This document shows positions 6,683 through 14,025 of a DNA stretch of 16,692 nt, one piece after another. Position 1 is the first letter of the stretch; each line of letters starts with the position of its first letter. The notes beneath the pieces are model-generated. The model had not been told where the DNA came from. It searched no databases and saw nothing but the letters and a program-made list of their open reading frames with translations. Location: assembly GCF_031581025.1 (NCBI RefSeq), contig NZ_JAVLCA010000050.1. The stretch is one strand, 5' to 3'. Origin of the DNA: Salibaculum sp031581025. Lineage in GTDB: Bacteria; Pseudomonadota; Alphaproteobacteria; Rhodobacterales; Rhodobacteraceae. The position numbers were made by a program, and so were the translations under genes.

Positions 6683-7687
6683 ATGACCAAGTCCCCCACG
6701 ACAGACGCCGAACGCCGCGCATTGATCGCAGCCGCCGGGGCCGAGATCCGCCCCCTCGACCCCATCGGGGCCGAGGTTCACGGCATAGACCTCTCGGCCG
6801 AACAGCCCCCGGACCGCGCGGTTCTGGATGCGCTGGAGCAAGAGATGGCCCGGCGCGGCTTTCTGGTGTTCAAGAACGACCAGCCGGTCGACCCAGAGGA
6901 CTTCCTGCGCGCCTCCTGCTGGTGGGGCGGGCGCGAGCTGCACAGCACCCATGGCGTCCATCCGGCCACGCCGGGCGGCAATCCGCATATCTTCCGGCTA
7001 TCCAACGATCGCCGCCACGGTATCCCCGGCGTCGGGCCGCAATGGCACAACGACGGCAGCTTCCTGCCGGCGACCTTCTCGCATTCGGGCTATCACATCG
7101 TGCGCCCGGCCGAGAACGGCGGCGGCACCTGGTTTGCGCATCAGGGCCTGGCCCATGACGCCCTGCCCCGGGAGACGCAGGAATACTGGGCCCGGCTGGC
7201 CTCGGTCAACTCGGCCTCGGGCGTCGTGCACCCGCTGGTCCATCGCCACCCGCTGTCCGGTCAGGCCTGCATCTGGCTGCACCTCGGCATGACCGGTGCG
7301 GTGGTCGAGGTCCTGCCCGGCGCACGCGGCGCGCGCTTGCTCGGTTCCGAGGACTTGAAGGCGCTGTGCCATGCCTACAACGACATCCTGAACGCCGGGT
7401 TCGAGGGCGGCTACGCCACGGCCTATGAGTACCGTGAAAACGACTGCGTCTTCATCGACAACCTGGCCGTGGCCCACCGCGCCGCCCCCGAGGCGCATAT
7501 GCCCGCCGACGCACAGGGTCTGCGGATCATGCACCGCAGCACCGTGCGCGGCACGCACGATCTTGTCCCCGACAACGGGTTGCCCGCGGAACTGCCGATC
7601 GACGGGCCCAGCCCCTTTGGCGAGGGGGTCTGGCAAGGCGGCGGCGTGGGCTTTCGCTGGGAGGACGGCATCCCGATGCAGAACTGA
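6683..7687 (+). CDS. TauD/TfdA-family Fe(II)/2-oxoglutarate dioxygenase
   Basis: A 334-residue cytosolic oxygenase. The family uses iron, O2 and 2-oxoglutarate to hydroxylate or desulfonate small acids such as taurine, 2,4-D or amino-acid derivatives; the substrate here cannot be told. The iron ligands are His122 and Asp124 in WHNDGSFLP and His265 in LAVAHRAAPE, and Arg281 in LRIMHRST probably binds 2-oxoglutarate. The N-terminal motif GAEVHGIDLS (29-38) is typical of the family. The start at 6683 is fixed by a near-perfect ribosome site, AAAGGAGG, 7 bases upstream; the open frame reaches 6536 but that part looks non-coding. No transporter or regulator gene adjoins it, so it appears to be a single-gene unit. 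Confidence 0.9.
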   Translation: MTKSPTTDAERRALIAAAGAEIRPLDPIGAEVHGIDLSAEQPPDRAVLDALEQEMARRGFLVFKNDQPVDPEDFLRASCWWGGRELHSTHGVHPATPGGNPHIFRLSNDRRHGIPGVGPQWHNDGSFLPATFSHSGYHIVRPAENGGGTWFAHQGLAHDALPRETQEYWARLASVNSASGVVHPLVHRHPLSGQACIWLHLGMTGAVVEVLPGARGARLLGSEDLKALCHAYNDILNAGFEGGYATAYEYRENDCVFIDNLAVAHRAAPEAHMPADAQGLRIMHRSTVRGTHDLVPDNGLPAELPIDGPSPFGEGVWQGGGVGFRWEDGIPMQN

Positions 7688-7795
7688 TCGGCCCCCGGGA
7701 TGCCACTCGCCCCTGCTGGGCTGCTAGAATGGCCCGCCAAGAGGCCGTTTGATAGGACAAAAGGCCCTCAGCCAGAACCCGATCAGGTGATCCAC

Positions 7796-7915
7796 ATGGC
7801 ACAGCATATCGCACCGGACAGCGTCCACTGGCCCGCGCCGCCCGCCAACGCAGGCCCGCGCCGGCGCCCCGGCCCGCCGAAACCCTTGGTGTTCCGCGAC
7901 GTCGCCAGCGGCTAA
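7796..7915 (+). CDS. Possible 39-residue small protein
   Basis: The frame starts MAQHIAPDSVHWPAPP, is proline- and arginine-rich in the middle, and ends VFRDVASG. A hand count gives roughly 87% GC at third codon positions, as in the neighbouring genes. CAGGTGA, about 5 bases upstream, is a modest ribosome site and lies in the imperfect palindrome GATCAGGTGATC (7781-7792). There is no signal peptide, membrane helix or domain I recognise. It sits alone between the dioxygenase and peroxidase genes. It may be a real small gene or chance. Confidence 0.35.
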   Translation: MAQHIAPDSVHWPAPPANAGPRRRPGPPKPLVFRDVASG

Positions 7916-7989
7916 GGGGCGTTGCGCCCATCCGCGCGGCGTGGCGTCGATCCGCCTTTTATTCAGGCGCCTTGCCGGACGGCCTGCGA

Positions 7990-8005
7990 CACCTGCGCAC
8001 AGGTG
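7990..8005. promoter_or_regulatory. Short inverted repeat upstream of peroxidase gene
   Basis: CACCTG and CAGGTG form a perfect six-base inverted repeat around CGCA, 20 bases before the FNR-type box. It could be part of a hairpin that ends transcription from upstream, or a second operator. No function is shown. Confidence 0.25.
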
Positions 8006-8025
8006 GCACGGCACAGGGGCCGTTT

Positions 8026-8067
8026 CTGATCCAGATCAAGAAACCGGGCCGTGCAGGCGGGTAAACT
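8026..8067 (+). promoter_or_regulatory. FNR-type box and promoter of the cytochrome c peroxidase gene
   Basis: CTGAT CCAG ATCAA at 8026-8039 matches the FNR/FnrL consensus TTGAT-N4-ATCAA except for the first base. TAAACT at 8062-8067 is a fair minus-10, and transcription would then begin near 8074. The box centre (8032.5) falls 41.5 bases before that point, the standard class II activator position. This suggests activation at low oxygen. A palindrome GTGAC-T-GTCAC (8072-8082) covers the predicted start and could bind a second regulator. Confidence 0.7.
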
Positions 8068-8106
8068 CTCTGTGACTGTCACGTAACCGAAGGATCAGAG
8101 GGTCAC

Positions 8107-9150
8107 ATGTCGAAGACACCATTCATCACCGGGGCGCTTGTTGCGCTCGCCACACCCGTCCTCGCCCAAGAGGACGTGGCATTGCGCGAAGACGCGCTCA
8201 GCTACTTCGAACCCATCCCCATGAATCCGCCGGACCTCGGCGACAACATCGTCAGCCGCGAGCGTGTCGATCTGGGCGCCAAGCTCTATTTCGACCCGCG
8301 CATGTCCGCCTCGGGGCTGTTCTCCTGCCAGACCTGCCACAACGTGGGCATGGGCGGCGTCGACGGTCTGGAAGTGTCCATCGGCCACGGCTGGCAGAAG
8401 GGGCCGCGCAACGCGCCCACCTCGTTCAACGCGGTCTTCAACATCGCCCAGTTCTGGGACGGCCGCGCCCCCGACCTCGAAGAGCAGGCCAAAGGCCCGG
8501 TGCAGGCCGGGGTCGAGATGAACAACACCCCTGACAACGTGGTGGAAACGCTCAAATCCATGCCGGCCTACATCGACTCCTTCGAAGAGGCCTTCCCCGG
8601 CGAGGAGGACCCGGTCACCTTCGACAACTTCGCCCGGGCCATCGAATCCTTCGAGGCCACGCTGATCACGCCGAACTCGCCCTTCGACCAGTTCCTGATG
8701 GGCAGTGACGGCGCCCTGAACGAACAGGAAAAGCGCGGCCTGCAGGCCTTCATGGACACCGGTTGCGCTTCCTGCCACGCCGGGGTCAACATGGGCGGTC
8801 AGGAGTATTATCCCTTCGGCCTGATGGAAAAGCCGGGGGCCGAAGTCCTGCCCGAGGGTGACCGCGGCCGCTTTACCGTGACCGAAACCGCAAGCGACGA
8901 CTATGTCTTCCGTGCCGGGCCGCTGCGCAACATCGCGCTGACCGCACCCTATTTCCACTCGGGCGCCGTCTGGGAACTGGAAGAGGCCGTCGCGATCATG
9001 GGCACCGCGCAGCTGGGCTTCGAGCTGTCCGATCAGGAGATCAGCGATATCACCGCCTTCCTGAGAACCCTCACCGGCGAGCAGCCCGAGGTCGTCCACC
9101 CCAAGTTGCCCCCGCGGACAGACGAGACGCCCCTGCCCGACGACATGTAG
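8107..9150 (+). CDS. Di-haem cytochrome c peroxidase (MauG/CcpA family)
   Basis: A 347-residue periplasmic enzyme that reduces hydrogen peroxide with electrons from small c-type cytochromes. A signal peptide ends at about residue 20 (TPVLAQE). Haem-binding motifs are CQTCH (74-78, low-potential peroxidatic haem) and CASCH (220-224, electron-transfer haem). SIGHGW places His94 where the removable sixth ligand lies in bacterial peroxidases, Trp117 in AQFWDGRAPDL sits between the haems, and Met298 in AVAIMGTAQLG is the probable ligand of the second haem. AGAGG five bases before the ATG is the ribosome site. An FNR-type box precedes it, matching the known low-oxygen control of such peroxidases. 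It is a single-gene unit ending in a strong hairpin. Confidence 0.95.
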   Translation: MSKTPFITGALVALATPVLAQEDVALREDALSYFEPIPMNPPDLGDNIVSRERVDLGAKLYFDPRMSASGLFSCQTCHNVGMGGVDGLEVSIGHGWQKGPRNAPTSFNAVFNIAQFWDGRAPDLEEQAKGPVQAGVEMNNTPDNVVETLKSMPAYIDSFEEAFPGEEDPVTFDNFARAIESFEATLITPNSPFDQFLMGSDGALNEQEKRGLQAFMDTGCASCHAGVNMGGQEYYPFGLMEKPGAEVLPEGDRGRFTVTETASDDYVFRAGPLRNIALTAPYFHSGAVWELEEAVAIMGTAQLGFELSDQEISDITAFLRTLTGEQPEVVHPKLPPRTDETPLPDDM

Positions 9151-9178
9151 GGCCGGCGCACCCCGTCACGCTGCTTTC

Positions 9179-9206
9179 CCGCCCCCGGCCACCGTGCCGG
9201 GGGCGG
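9179..9206 (+). terminator. Terminator of the peroxidase gene
   Basis: An 11-base-pair stem (CCGCCCCCGGC with GCCGGGGGCGG) around a six-base loop lies 28 bases after the stop and is followed by TTTCGTCTG. The stem is strong and the T-run short. Confidence 0.8.
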
Positions 9207-9251
9207 TTTCGTCTGTAAGGCAAGCCCTTGCCGATGCGGCACGCGGGGGCT

Positions 9252-9279
9252 TTGCCCGATCGTGCGGCTGCGCTAAAAC
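9252..9279 (+). promoter_or_regulatory. Candidate leaderless promoter of the lytic transglycosylase gene
   Basis: TTGCCC (9252-9257) and TAAAAC (9274-9279) are 16 bases apart, and the start codon follows 5 bases later. No ribosome site is present. Transcription would begin at or next to the ATG, giving a leaderless mRNA. Confidence 0.4.
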
Positions 9280-9284
9280 ACACC

Positions 9285-9773
9285 ATGCGCCTGATCCCTG
9301 CCCTTGTCCTCTTCGCCCTTCTGTCTGCCTGCGGCTCGGGCCCTGACACCGAAGCGCGCAAGGCGGATCGGCCCGCGCTTTATCCCGGCGAAACACCGGA
9401 AATGCGGGCGCTGGTCGTGGACTATGCCGCGCACCATGACATCCCCGAGGCGTTGCTGCACCGGATCATCCAGCGCGAGAGCGACTATCGCCCCCGGGCG
9501 CGCAACGGCCCCTACTGGGGCCTGATGCAGATCCTGCCCGAAACCGCCGCGCAGATGGGCCATTCCGGCCCGCCCGAGACCCTGCTGGAGGCCGAGACCA
9601 ACCTGGAATACGCGGGCCGCTACCTGCGCGGGGCCTGGCTGGTGGCCGATGGCGACATCGACGCCGCCGTGATGTGGTACGCGCGCGGCTATTACTACGA
9701 GGCCCGCGATCGCTGCCTGCTGGTGGAAACCGGGCTGCGCGACCGCGAGGTCGCCCACCATTGCCGTGCTTGA
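9285..9773 (+). CDS. Lytic transglycosylase lipoprotein (SLT domain)
   Basis: A 162-residue exported lipoprotein that should cut peptidoglycan between MurNAc and GlcNAc. The signal segment LIPALVLFALLSAC ends in a lipobox with Cys16 as the lipidated residue. The SLT fold is shown by IIQRESDYRP (61-70), with Glu65 as the catalytic acid, and by YWGLMQILPETAAQMG (77-92), matching the GLMQ motif. A C-terminal helical part (AVMWYARGYYYEARDR) replaces the usual NAG..Y region. The start at 9285 puts the signal peptide at the N-terminus; a longer frame from 9228 would bury it. The protein is small for the family, essentially a bare catalytic domain. Confidence 0.88.
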   Translation: MRLIPALVLFALLSACGSGPDTEARKADRPALYPGETPEMRALVVDYAAHHDIPEALLHRIIQRESDYRPRARNGPYWGLMQILPETAAQMGHSGPPETLLEAETNLEYAGRYLRGAWLVADGDIDAAVMWYARGYYYEARDRCLLVETGLRDREVAHHCRA

Positions 9774-9798
9774 GGGCCGGACCCGCAGGGTCTAGCCT
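9770..9798 (+). promoter_or_regulatory. Candidate leaderless promoter of the antiporter gene
   Basis: TTGAGG (9770-9775), overlapping the end of the transglycosylase gene, and TAGCCT (9793-9798) are 17 bases apart. Six bases separate the second box from the ATG at 9805, and no ribosome site lies at a normal distance. Confidence 0.4.
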
Positions 9799-9804
9799 GG
9801 TGCC

Positions 9805-10974
9805 ATGACGCCGGAACTCGTGATCCTTGCCATCGGAATCCTGTTTCTGGCCGGGCTCGCGCTGGACGCGCTGGGGCACATTGTCCATGTGCCGCGCGTT
9901 ACCCTGCTGATCCTGCTGGGGGTGCTGATCGGCCCGCCCGGGCTGGACTGGCTGCCGGTCGATGTCGACACCGCGCATGAAGTGCTGGCCCCGACAGCCC
10001 TGACCATGGTGGCCTTCCTGATGGGCGGCAGCCTCGACCGGGGCACCCTGGCCGCCCGGGGCCGGGCGATCCTGGTTTTGTCGCTGGCCCTAGTGGCCGG
10101 CACGGCGCTGGTTGTCGGGCTGGGGCTCTGGGCCATCGGCACATCGCTTGTGGTCGCGCTGTTGCTGGCGGGCATCGCCACGGCGACCGCACCGGCGGCA
10201 ACGCTGGACGTGATCCGCCAGGCCGAGGCCCAGACAACCCCCTTCGGCAAAGTTCTGATCGGCATCGTGGCCATCGACGACGCCTGGGGGCTGCTGGCCT
10301 TTTCGGTGTTGCTGACGCTGGCTGCCACGATCGCCGGAAGCGGCGACGCCGAGGCGCTATCCCATGCCAGCTACGAGATCGGCGGCGCCTTGGCCCTCGG
10401 GCTTGTCCTGGGGCTGCCCGCCGCCGTCCTGACCGGGCGCGTGAAACCGGGCGAGCCCACCCTGATCGAGGCCCTGGGCCTTGTCCTTGTCATCGCCGGG
10501 CTGGCGCTCTGGCTGGAGGTTTCCTTCCTGATCGCGGGGATGACCGCGGGGGCGTTGGTCACCAACCTGGCCCACCACCACGACCGCCCCTTTCACGAGA
10601 TCGAGCGGATCGAATGGCCCTTCCTGCTATTGTTCTTCATCATGGCCGGGGCCTCGCTGGACGTGAGCGCGCTGGTGGCCGCGGGCTGGACCGGGGCGGC
10701 CTACATGGCGCTGCGCATTCTGGGGCGTCTTGTCGGCGGGGCGCTGGGCGGCCCCCTGGCCGGGCTGACGGCCTATAGCGGCGCGCGCACCGCTGCCGCT
10801 CTGCTGCCGCAGGCCGGGGTGGCCGTGGGCATGGCGCTGGTCGCCGCGGACCGGTTTCCGCAGGCGGGCGACCAGGTGCTGGCCGTCACCATCGCCTCGA
10901 CCGTGATCTTCGAGATGCTCGGCCCGCCGCTGACCCAGTGGGCGCTGGCAAAGGAAAACCGCCCGAACGACTAG
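9805..10974 (+). CDS. CPA2-type cation/proton antiporter
   Basis: A 389-residue inner-membrane protein, nearly all hydrophobic, with about 12 predicted helices. It fits the Na+/H+ exchanger (KefB/GerN-like) domain: the helix-break motif TATAPAATLDVIR (126-138) and the ion-binding pair Asp158-Asp159 in IVAIDDAWGLLAFS. It should exchange Na+ or K+ for protons across the membrane. There is no C-terminal RCK/TrkA-N regulatory domain of the kind found in KefB and KefC; the protein stops shortly after the last helix (KENRPND). It lies 31 bases after the transglycosylase gene, and its end faces ndk. Confidence 0.9.
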   Translation: MTPELVILAIGILFLAGLALDALGHIVHVPRVTLLILLGVLIGPPGLDWLPVDVDTAHEVLAPTALTMVAFLMGGSLDRGTLAARGRAILVLSLALVAGTALVVGLGLWAIGTSLVVALLLAGIATATAPAATLDVIRQAEAQTTPFGKVLIGIVAIDDAWGLLAFSVLLTLAATIAGSGDAEALSHASYEIGGALALGLVLGLPAAVLTGRVKPGEPTLIEALGLVLVIAGLALWLEVSFLIAGMTAGALVTNLAHHHDRPFHEIERIEWPFLLLFFIMAGASLDVSALVAAGWTGAAYMALRILGRLVGGALGGPLAGLTAYSGARTAAALLPQAGVAVGMALVAADRFPQAGDQVLAVTIASTVIFEMLGPPLTQWALAKENRPND

Positions 10975-10985
10975 GTCCGGGCGGC

Positions 10986-11007
10986 AACAAAATTCTGGAA
11001 TATTGTT
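10986..11007. terminator. AT-rich hairpin between convergent genes
   Basis: In the 38-base gap between the antiporter stop and the ndk stop, AACAAAATT pairs with AATATTGTT (eight of nine positions) around CTGG. It is an AT-rich island in GC-rich DNA and gives T-runs in both directions, which suits a bidirectional terminator. Confidence 0.4.
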
Positions 11008-11012
11008 CCGGA

Positions 11013-11435
11013 TCAGCCGACCAGTTCGAGACCGGAGAAGAAGTAGGCGATTTCCTCGGCCGCCGTTTCCGGCGCGTCGGACCCATGCACCGAGTTTTCG
11101 CCCACGGACTGGGCGAACTCGGCGCGGATGGTGCCCGCGGCGGCATCGGCGGGGTTGGTCGCGCCCATAACGTCGCGGTTCTTGGCGATGGCGCCGTCCC
11201 CTTCGAGCACCTGCACCACGACCGGCGCCGAGGCCATGAAGCCCGTCAGTTCGTCAAAGAAGGGGCGTTCGGCGTGGACGGCATAGAACTGCTCGGCCTG
11301 GGCCTTGGTCATCAGGATGCGCTTTTGCGCGACGATGCGCAGGCCGGCCTCCTCGAACTTGGCATTGATCTTGCCGGTCAGGTTGCGGGCGGTGGCGTCG
11401 GGTTTGATGATCGACAGGGTGCGTTCGGTGGCCAT
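11013..11435 (-). CDS. ndk: Nucleoside diphosphate kinase
   Basis: A 140-residue cytosolic enzyme that transfers the gamma phosphate of ATP to other (deoxy)nucleoside diphosphates, balancing nucleotide pools. The N-terminus ERTLSIIKPDA is typical. RPFFDELTGFMASAPVVV and NPADAAAGTIRAEF are conserved nucleotide-site segments. His117 in ENSVHGSDAPE is the phosphorylated catalytic residue. Length equals the usual bacterial enzyme. GAGGA about 7 bases before the ATG is the ribosome site. It is transcribed away from the ABC-F gene; the 109 bases between them must hold both promoters. Confidence 0.98.
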   Translation of the reverse strand: MATERTLSIIKPDATARNLTGKINAKFEEAGLRIVAQKRILMTKAQAEQFYAVHAERPFFDELTGFMASAPVVVQVLEGDGAIAKNRDVMGATNPADAAAGTIRAEFAQSVGENSVHGSDAPETAAEEIAYFFSGLELVG

Positions 11436-11544
11436 GGGTCATTCCTCGATGGTCGGGGTGAATATCGCCGCGCCGATAGCATGGGGGGTGCGGGTTGAAA
11501 AGGTGCGATTGACGCGGCTGCCGCCCTCTGGCACCCCCTGCGCC

Positions 11545-13383
11545 ATGCTGCGAATTTCAGACATCTCCTACTCGGTCGAGGGCCGCCCCCTGATCGAGAA
11601 CGCCGGCGCCGTCATCCCCACCGGCCACAAGGTCGGCGTCGTGGGCCGCAACGGCACCGGCAAGACAACCCTGTTCCGGCTGATCCGGGGCGAGCTGACG
11701 CTTGAGGGGGGCACGATCGAACTGCCCCGCGGCGCCCGCATCGGCGGCGTCAGCCAGGAGGTGCCCGGCTCGGAAACCTCGCTGCTGGACACGGTGCTGG
11801 AGGCCGATACCGAGCGTCTGGCCCTCATGGCCGAAGAGACCGACGACCCCGCCCGCATCGCCGAGATCCAGACCCGGCTGACGGATATCGACGCCTGGTC
11901 GGCCGAGGCGCGCGCCAGTGCCATCCTCAAGGGTCTGGGCTTTACCGATGCCGAGCAGCGCATGCCCTGTTCGGCCTTCTCGGGCGGCTGGCGGATGCGC
12001 GTGGCCCTGGCCGCGGTGCTGTTTTCCGCGCCCGACCTGCTGCTGCTGGACGAGCCCACGAACTATCTTGACCTCGAAGGCGCGCTCTGGCTGGAAAGCT
12101 ACCTGGCGCGCTATCCGCATACGGTACTGGTGATCAGTCACGACCGCGGCCTTCTCAACCGCGCCGTGGGCGGCATCCTGCACCTGGAAGACCGCAAGCT
12201 CACCTATTACGCCACGCCCTATGACCGCTTTGCCGAACAGCGCGCGGCGCGGCTGGCCGTGGCCGAGGCACAGAATCGCAAGGCGCAGGACCGCAAGGCC
12301 CACCTGCAAAGCTTCGTCGATCGGTTCCGGGCCAAGGCCTCGAAGGCGAAACAGGCGCAATCGCGGCTCAAGATGATCGAACGGATCACTCTGACCGCGA
12401 CCCCGCAAGAGGCGGCCCTGCGCGCCTTTTCCTTCCCCGAACCCGAGGAACTTTCGCCGCCGATCATCACCACCGACGGGGTGGCCGTGGGCTATGGCGA
12501 GACGACCGTCCTCGATCGGCTGTCGCTGCGCGTCGACCAGGACGACCGGATCGCGCTTTTGGGTCGCAATGGTGAAGGAAAATCGACGCTTTCCAAGCTT
12601 TTGTCTGGCAAACTTCATCCTCAGAAAGGCAAGTTCACCGCCCATGGCAAGCTGCGCGTTGGCTATTTCGCCCAGCACCAGCTGGAAGAACTGCGCCCCG
12701 AAGAGACGCCGCTCGATCACCTGCGCCGCGAACGCCCCGACGAGGCCCCGGGCCGGTTGCGGGCACGGCTGGCGGGCTTCGGGCTGACGGCTGATCAGGT
12801 CGAGCTTCCGGCGGCCAAGCTGTCGGGCGGGCAGAAGGCACGGCTGTCGCTGCTGCTGGCCACCATCGAGGCGCCGCACCTGCTGATCCTCGACGAGCCC
12901 ACCAACCACCTGGACATCGAAAGCCGCGAGGCCCTGGTGGAAGCGCTGACCGCCTACTCCGGCGCGGTGGTGCTGGTCAGCCATGACATGCACCTGCTCA
13001 GCCTCGTGGCCGATCGGCTCTGGCTGGTCAAGAACGGGCGCGTCTCCGCCTTCGAGGAGGATCTGGAGGCCTATCGCAAGCTGCTGCTGTCGGGCGACAA
13101 GCCCGCCAGACCGGCCAAACCCAAGGCCCCGCGCCCCTCGCGCGACCGCATCCTGGAATTGCGCGCCGAGGTCCGCAAATGCGAGGCCCGCGTCGCCAAG
13201 ATCGAGGAGATGCGCGAAAAACTGGCCGCCAAGCTGGCCGACCCCGCGCTTTACGAGGCATCCCAGGCGACGGAACTCGAGACCTGGAACCGCAAGTATG
13301 CCGAGGTCATGGAGGGGTTGGAGCGCGCCGAAGGCCTCTGGATGGCCGCCCAGAAAAAGCTGGACGCCGCCGAGGCCGTATAG
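11545..13383 (+). CDS. ABC-F family ATPase, YheS-like
   Basis: A 612-residue soluble protein with two ABC ATPase domains and no membrane part, so a ribosome-associated translation factor rather than a transporter. Domain 1: Walker A GRNGTGKT (35-42), signature SGGW (146-149), Walker B LLLLDEPTNYLDL. The inter-domain P-site linker contains FVDRFRAKASKAKQAQSRLKMIER (257-280), like YheS. Domain 2: GRNGEGKST (340-348), signature LSGGQ (426-430), LLILDEPTNHLDI. A C-terminal coiled coil spans about 533-609. Both catalytic glutamates are present. The start at 11545 matches the family (MLRISDISYSVEGRPL). No ribosome site is evident; TTGACG at 11509 may be a minus-35 box, but no good minus-10 follows. 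Confidence 0.93.
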   Translation: MLRISDISYSVEGRPLIENAGAVIPTGHKVGVVGRNGTGKTTLFRLIRGELTLEGGTIELPRGARIGGVSQEVPGSETSLLDTVLEADTERLALMAEETDDPARIAEIQTRLTDIDAWSAEARASAILKGLGFTDAEQRMPCSAFSGGWRMRVALAAVLFSAPDLLLLDEPTNYLDLEGALWLESYLARYPHTVLVISHDRGLLNRAVGGILHLEDRKLTYYATPYDRFAEQRAARLAVAEAQNRKAQDRKAHLQSFVDRFRAKASKAKQAQSRLKMIERITLTATPQEAALRAFSFPEPEELSPPIITTDGVAVGYGETTVLDRLSLRVDQDDRIALLGRNGEGKSTLSKLLSGKLHPQKGKFTAHGKLRVGYFAQHQLEELRPEETPLDHLRRERPDEAPGRLRARLAGFGLTADQVELPAAKLSGGQKARLSLLLATIEAPHLLILDEPTNHLDIESREALVEALTAYSGAVVLVSHDMHLLSLVADRLWLVKNGRVSAFEEDLEAYRKLLLSGDKPARPAKPKAPRPSRDRILELRAEVRKCEARVAKIEEMREKLAAKLADPALYEASQATELETWNRKYAEVMEGLERAEGLWMAAQKKLDAAEAV

Positions 13384-13540
13384 GGGGCCCCGCCGCACAC
13401 GGCCACCCAACGGCCCCGCGGATAACGCCCCCGGCTTCATTGAACCGGCGCCCAAGAACCCAAGACACGCGAAGCCGGTTTGCCCGTGTCCTGCGCGCTG
13501 GAGGGTTGCGCGGCCCCGGACCGGGCCAAAGTCCGATGCC

Positions 13541-13616
13541 TTCCCCTGCCCCTTGTTTCTTTGGGTCGGAAATACCGCGGGGGTGAATGCCGCAGGCAGA
13601 GGGGGCAGCGCCCCCT
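13541..13616. repeat. Probable dispersed intergenic repeat with hairpin
   Basis: The stretch running from the C-rich TTCCCCTGCC through CTTTGGGTCGGAAATACC and GCGGGGGTGAATGCCGC to the hairpin AGGGGGC-AGC-GCCCCCT (13600-13616) resembles, from memory, a short element common in intergenic regions of Rhodobacteraceae. The hairpin overlaps the stop codon of the minus-strand gene and may end transcription from both sides. I cannot confirm copy number from this window. The rest of the 231-base gap (13384-13540) has no gene, only weak GC-rich inverted repeats such as GGCCC/GGGCC at 13512-13527. Confidence 0.4.
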
Positions 13617-13917
13617 AGAACATCGCCCGCCGGCCGCGCGCGCCGCCGCGCCGGCCGGGGCGTGGCGGGATCAGGGTGAGCGGCGCAAGCGGCCGGTTCA
13701 CGCTGGTCTCCAGTAGGCGGCAGAACTCCGCGACCGCCGGGTCCCCGTCCCGGACCGGGGCCGCGGCCGCAAGGGCGCGCACCGCCGCTTCGGGGTAATT
13801 GGCCGCGCCGGGCAGCGCGCCCAGCCACTCCATGTAGCCCATGTGGGCCAGTTGCCGCGCCCGCGCCTCCGAGCAGCCATGTGACCGCATCGCGTTGAGG
13901 ATATCTTCCAGAATCAT
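13615..13917 (-). CDS. Unknown 100-residue protein behind a B12 riboswitch
   Basis: I do not recognise this protein. It begins MILEDILNAMRSHGCSEARARQLAHMG and appears mainly alpha-helical to about residue 80. A Pro/Arg-rich basic tail follows (IPPRPGRRGGARGRRAMF) that could bind nucleic acid or membrane. There is no signal peptide, membrane helix or metal motif beyond two lone cysteines. The start at 13917 has GGAGGG about 4-9 bases upstream, and from here third codon positions are strongly GC-rich; the frame also opens from an ATG at 14022 but that extension has weaker codon bias. It is the only gene downstream of the cobalamin riboswitch, so its expression should fall when adenosylcobalamin is abundant. 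It ends facing the ABC-F gene. Confidence 0.8.
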   Translation of the reverse strand: MILEDILNAMRSHGCSEARARQLAHMGYMEWLGALPGAANYPEAAVRALAAAAPVRDGDPAVAEFCRLLETSVNRPLAPLTLIPPRPGRRGGARGRRAMF

Positions 13918-14025
13918 CGCGCCCTCCGCGCCTGTGAACGGGGATGGCGCGGCACTGGTCAGACGGAGATCGCGGTCATCACAGGCACCTTGCCGGGGCA
14001 CCCCGCCCGGGTTGAAAATCATGAC

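Noticed and set aside
8095..9099. Open frame of 334 residues opposite the peroxidase gene
   Set aside because: Shadow of the plus-strand gene, which has a signal peptide and both haem motifs.
11557..13455. Long open frame of 632 residues opposite the ABC-F gene
   Set aside because: Antisense shadow of a clearly conserved gene, with repetitive Arg/Gly/His/Gln-rich translation.
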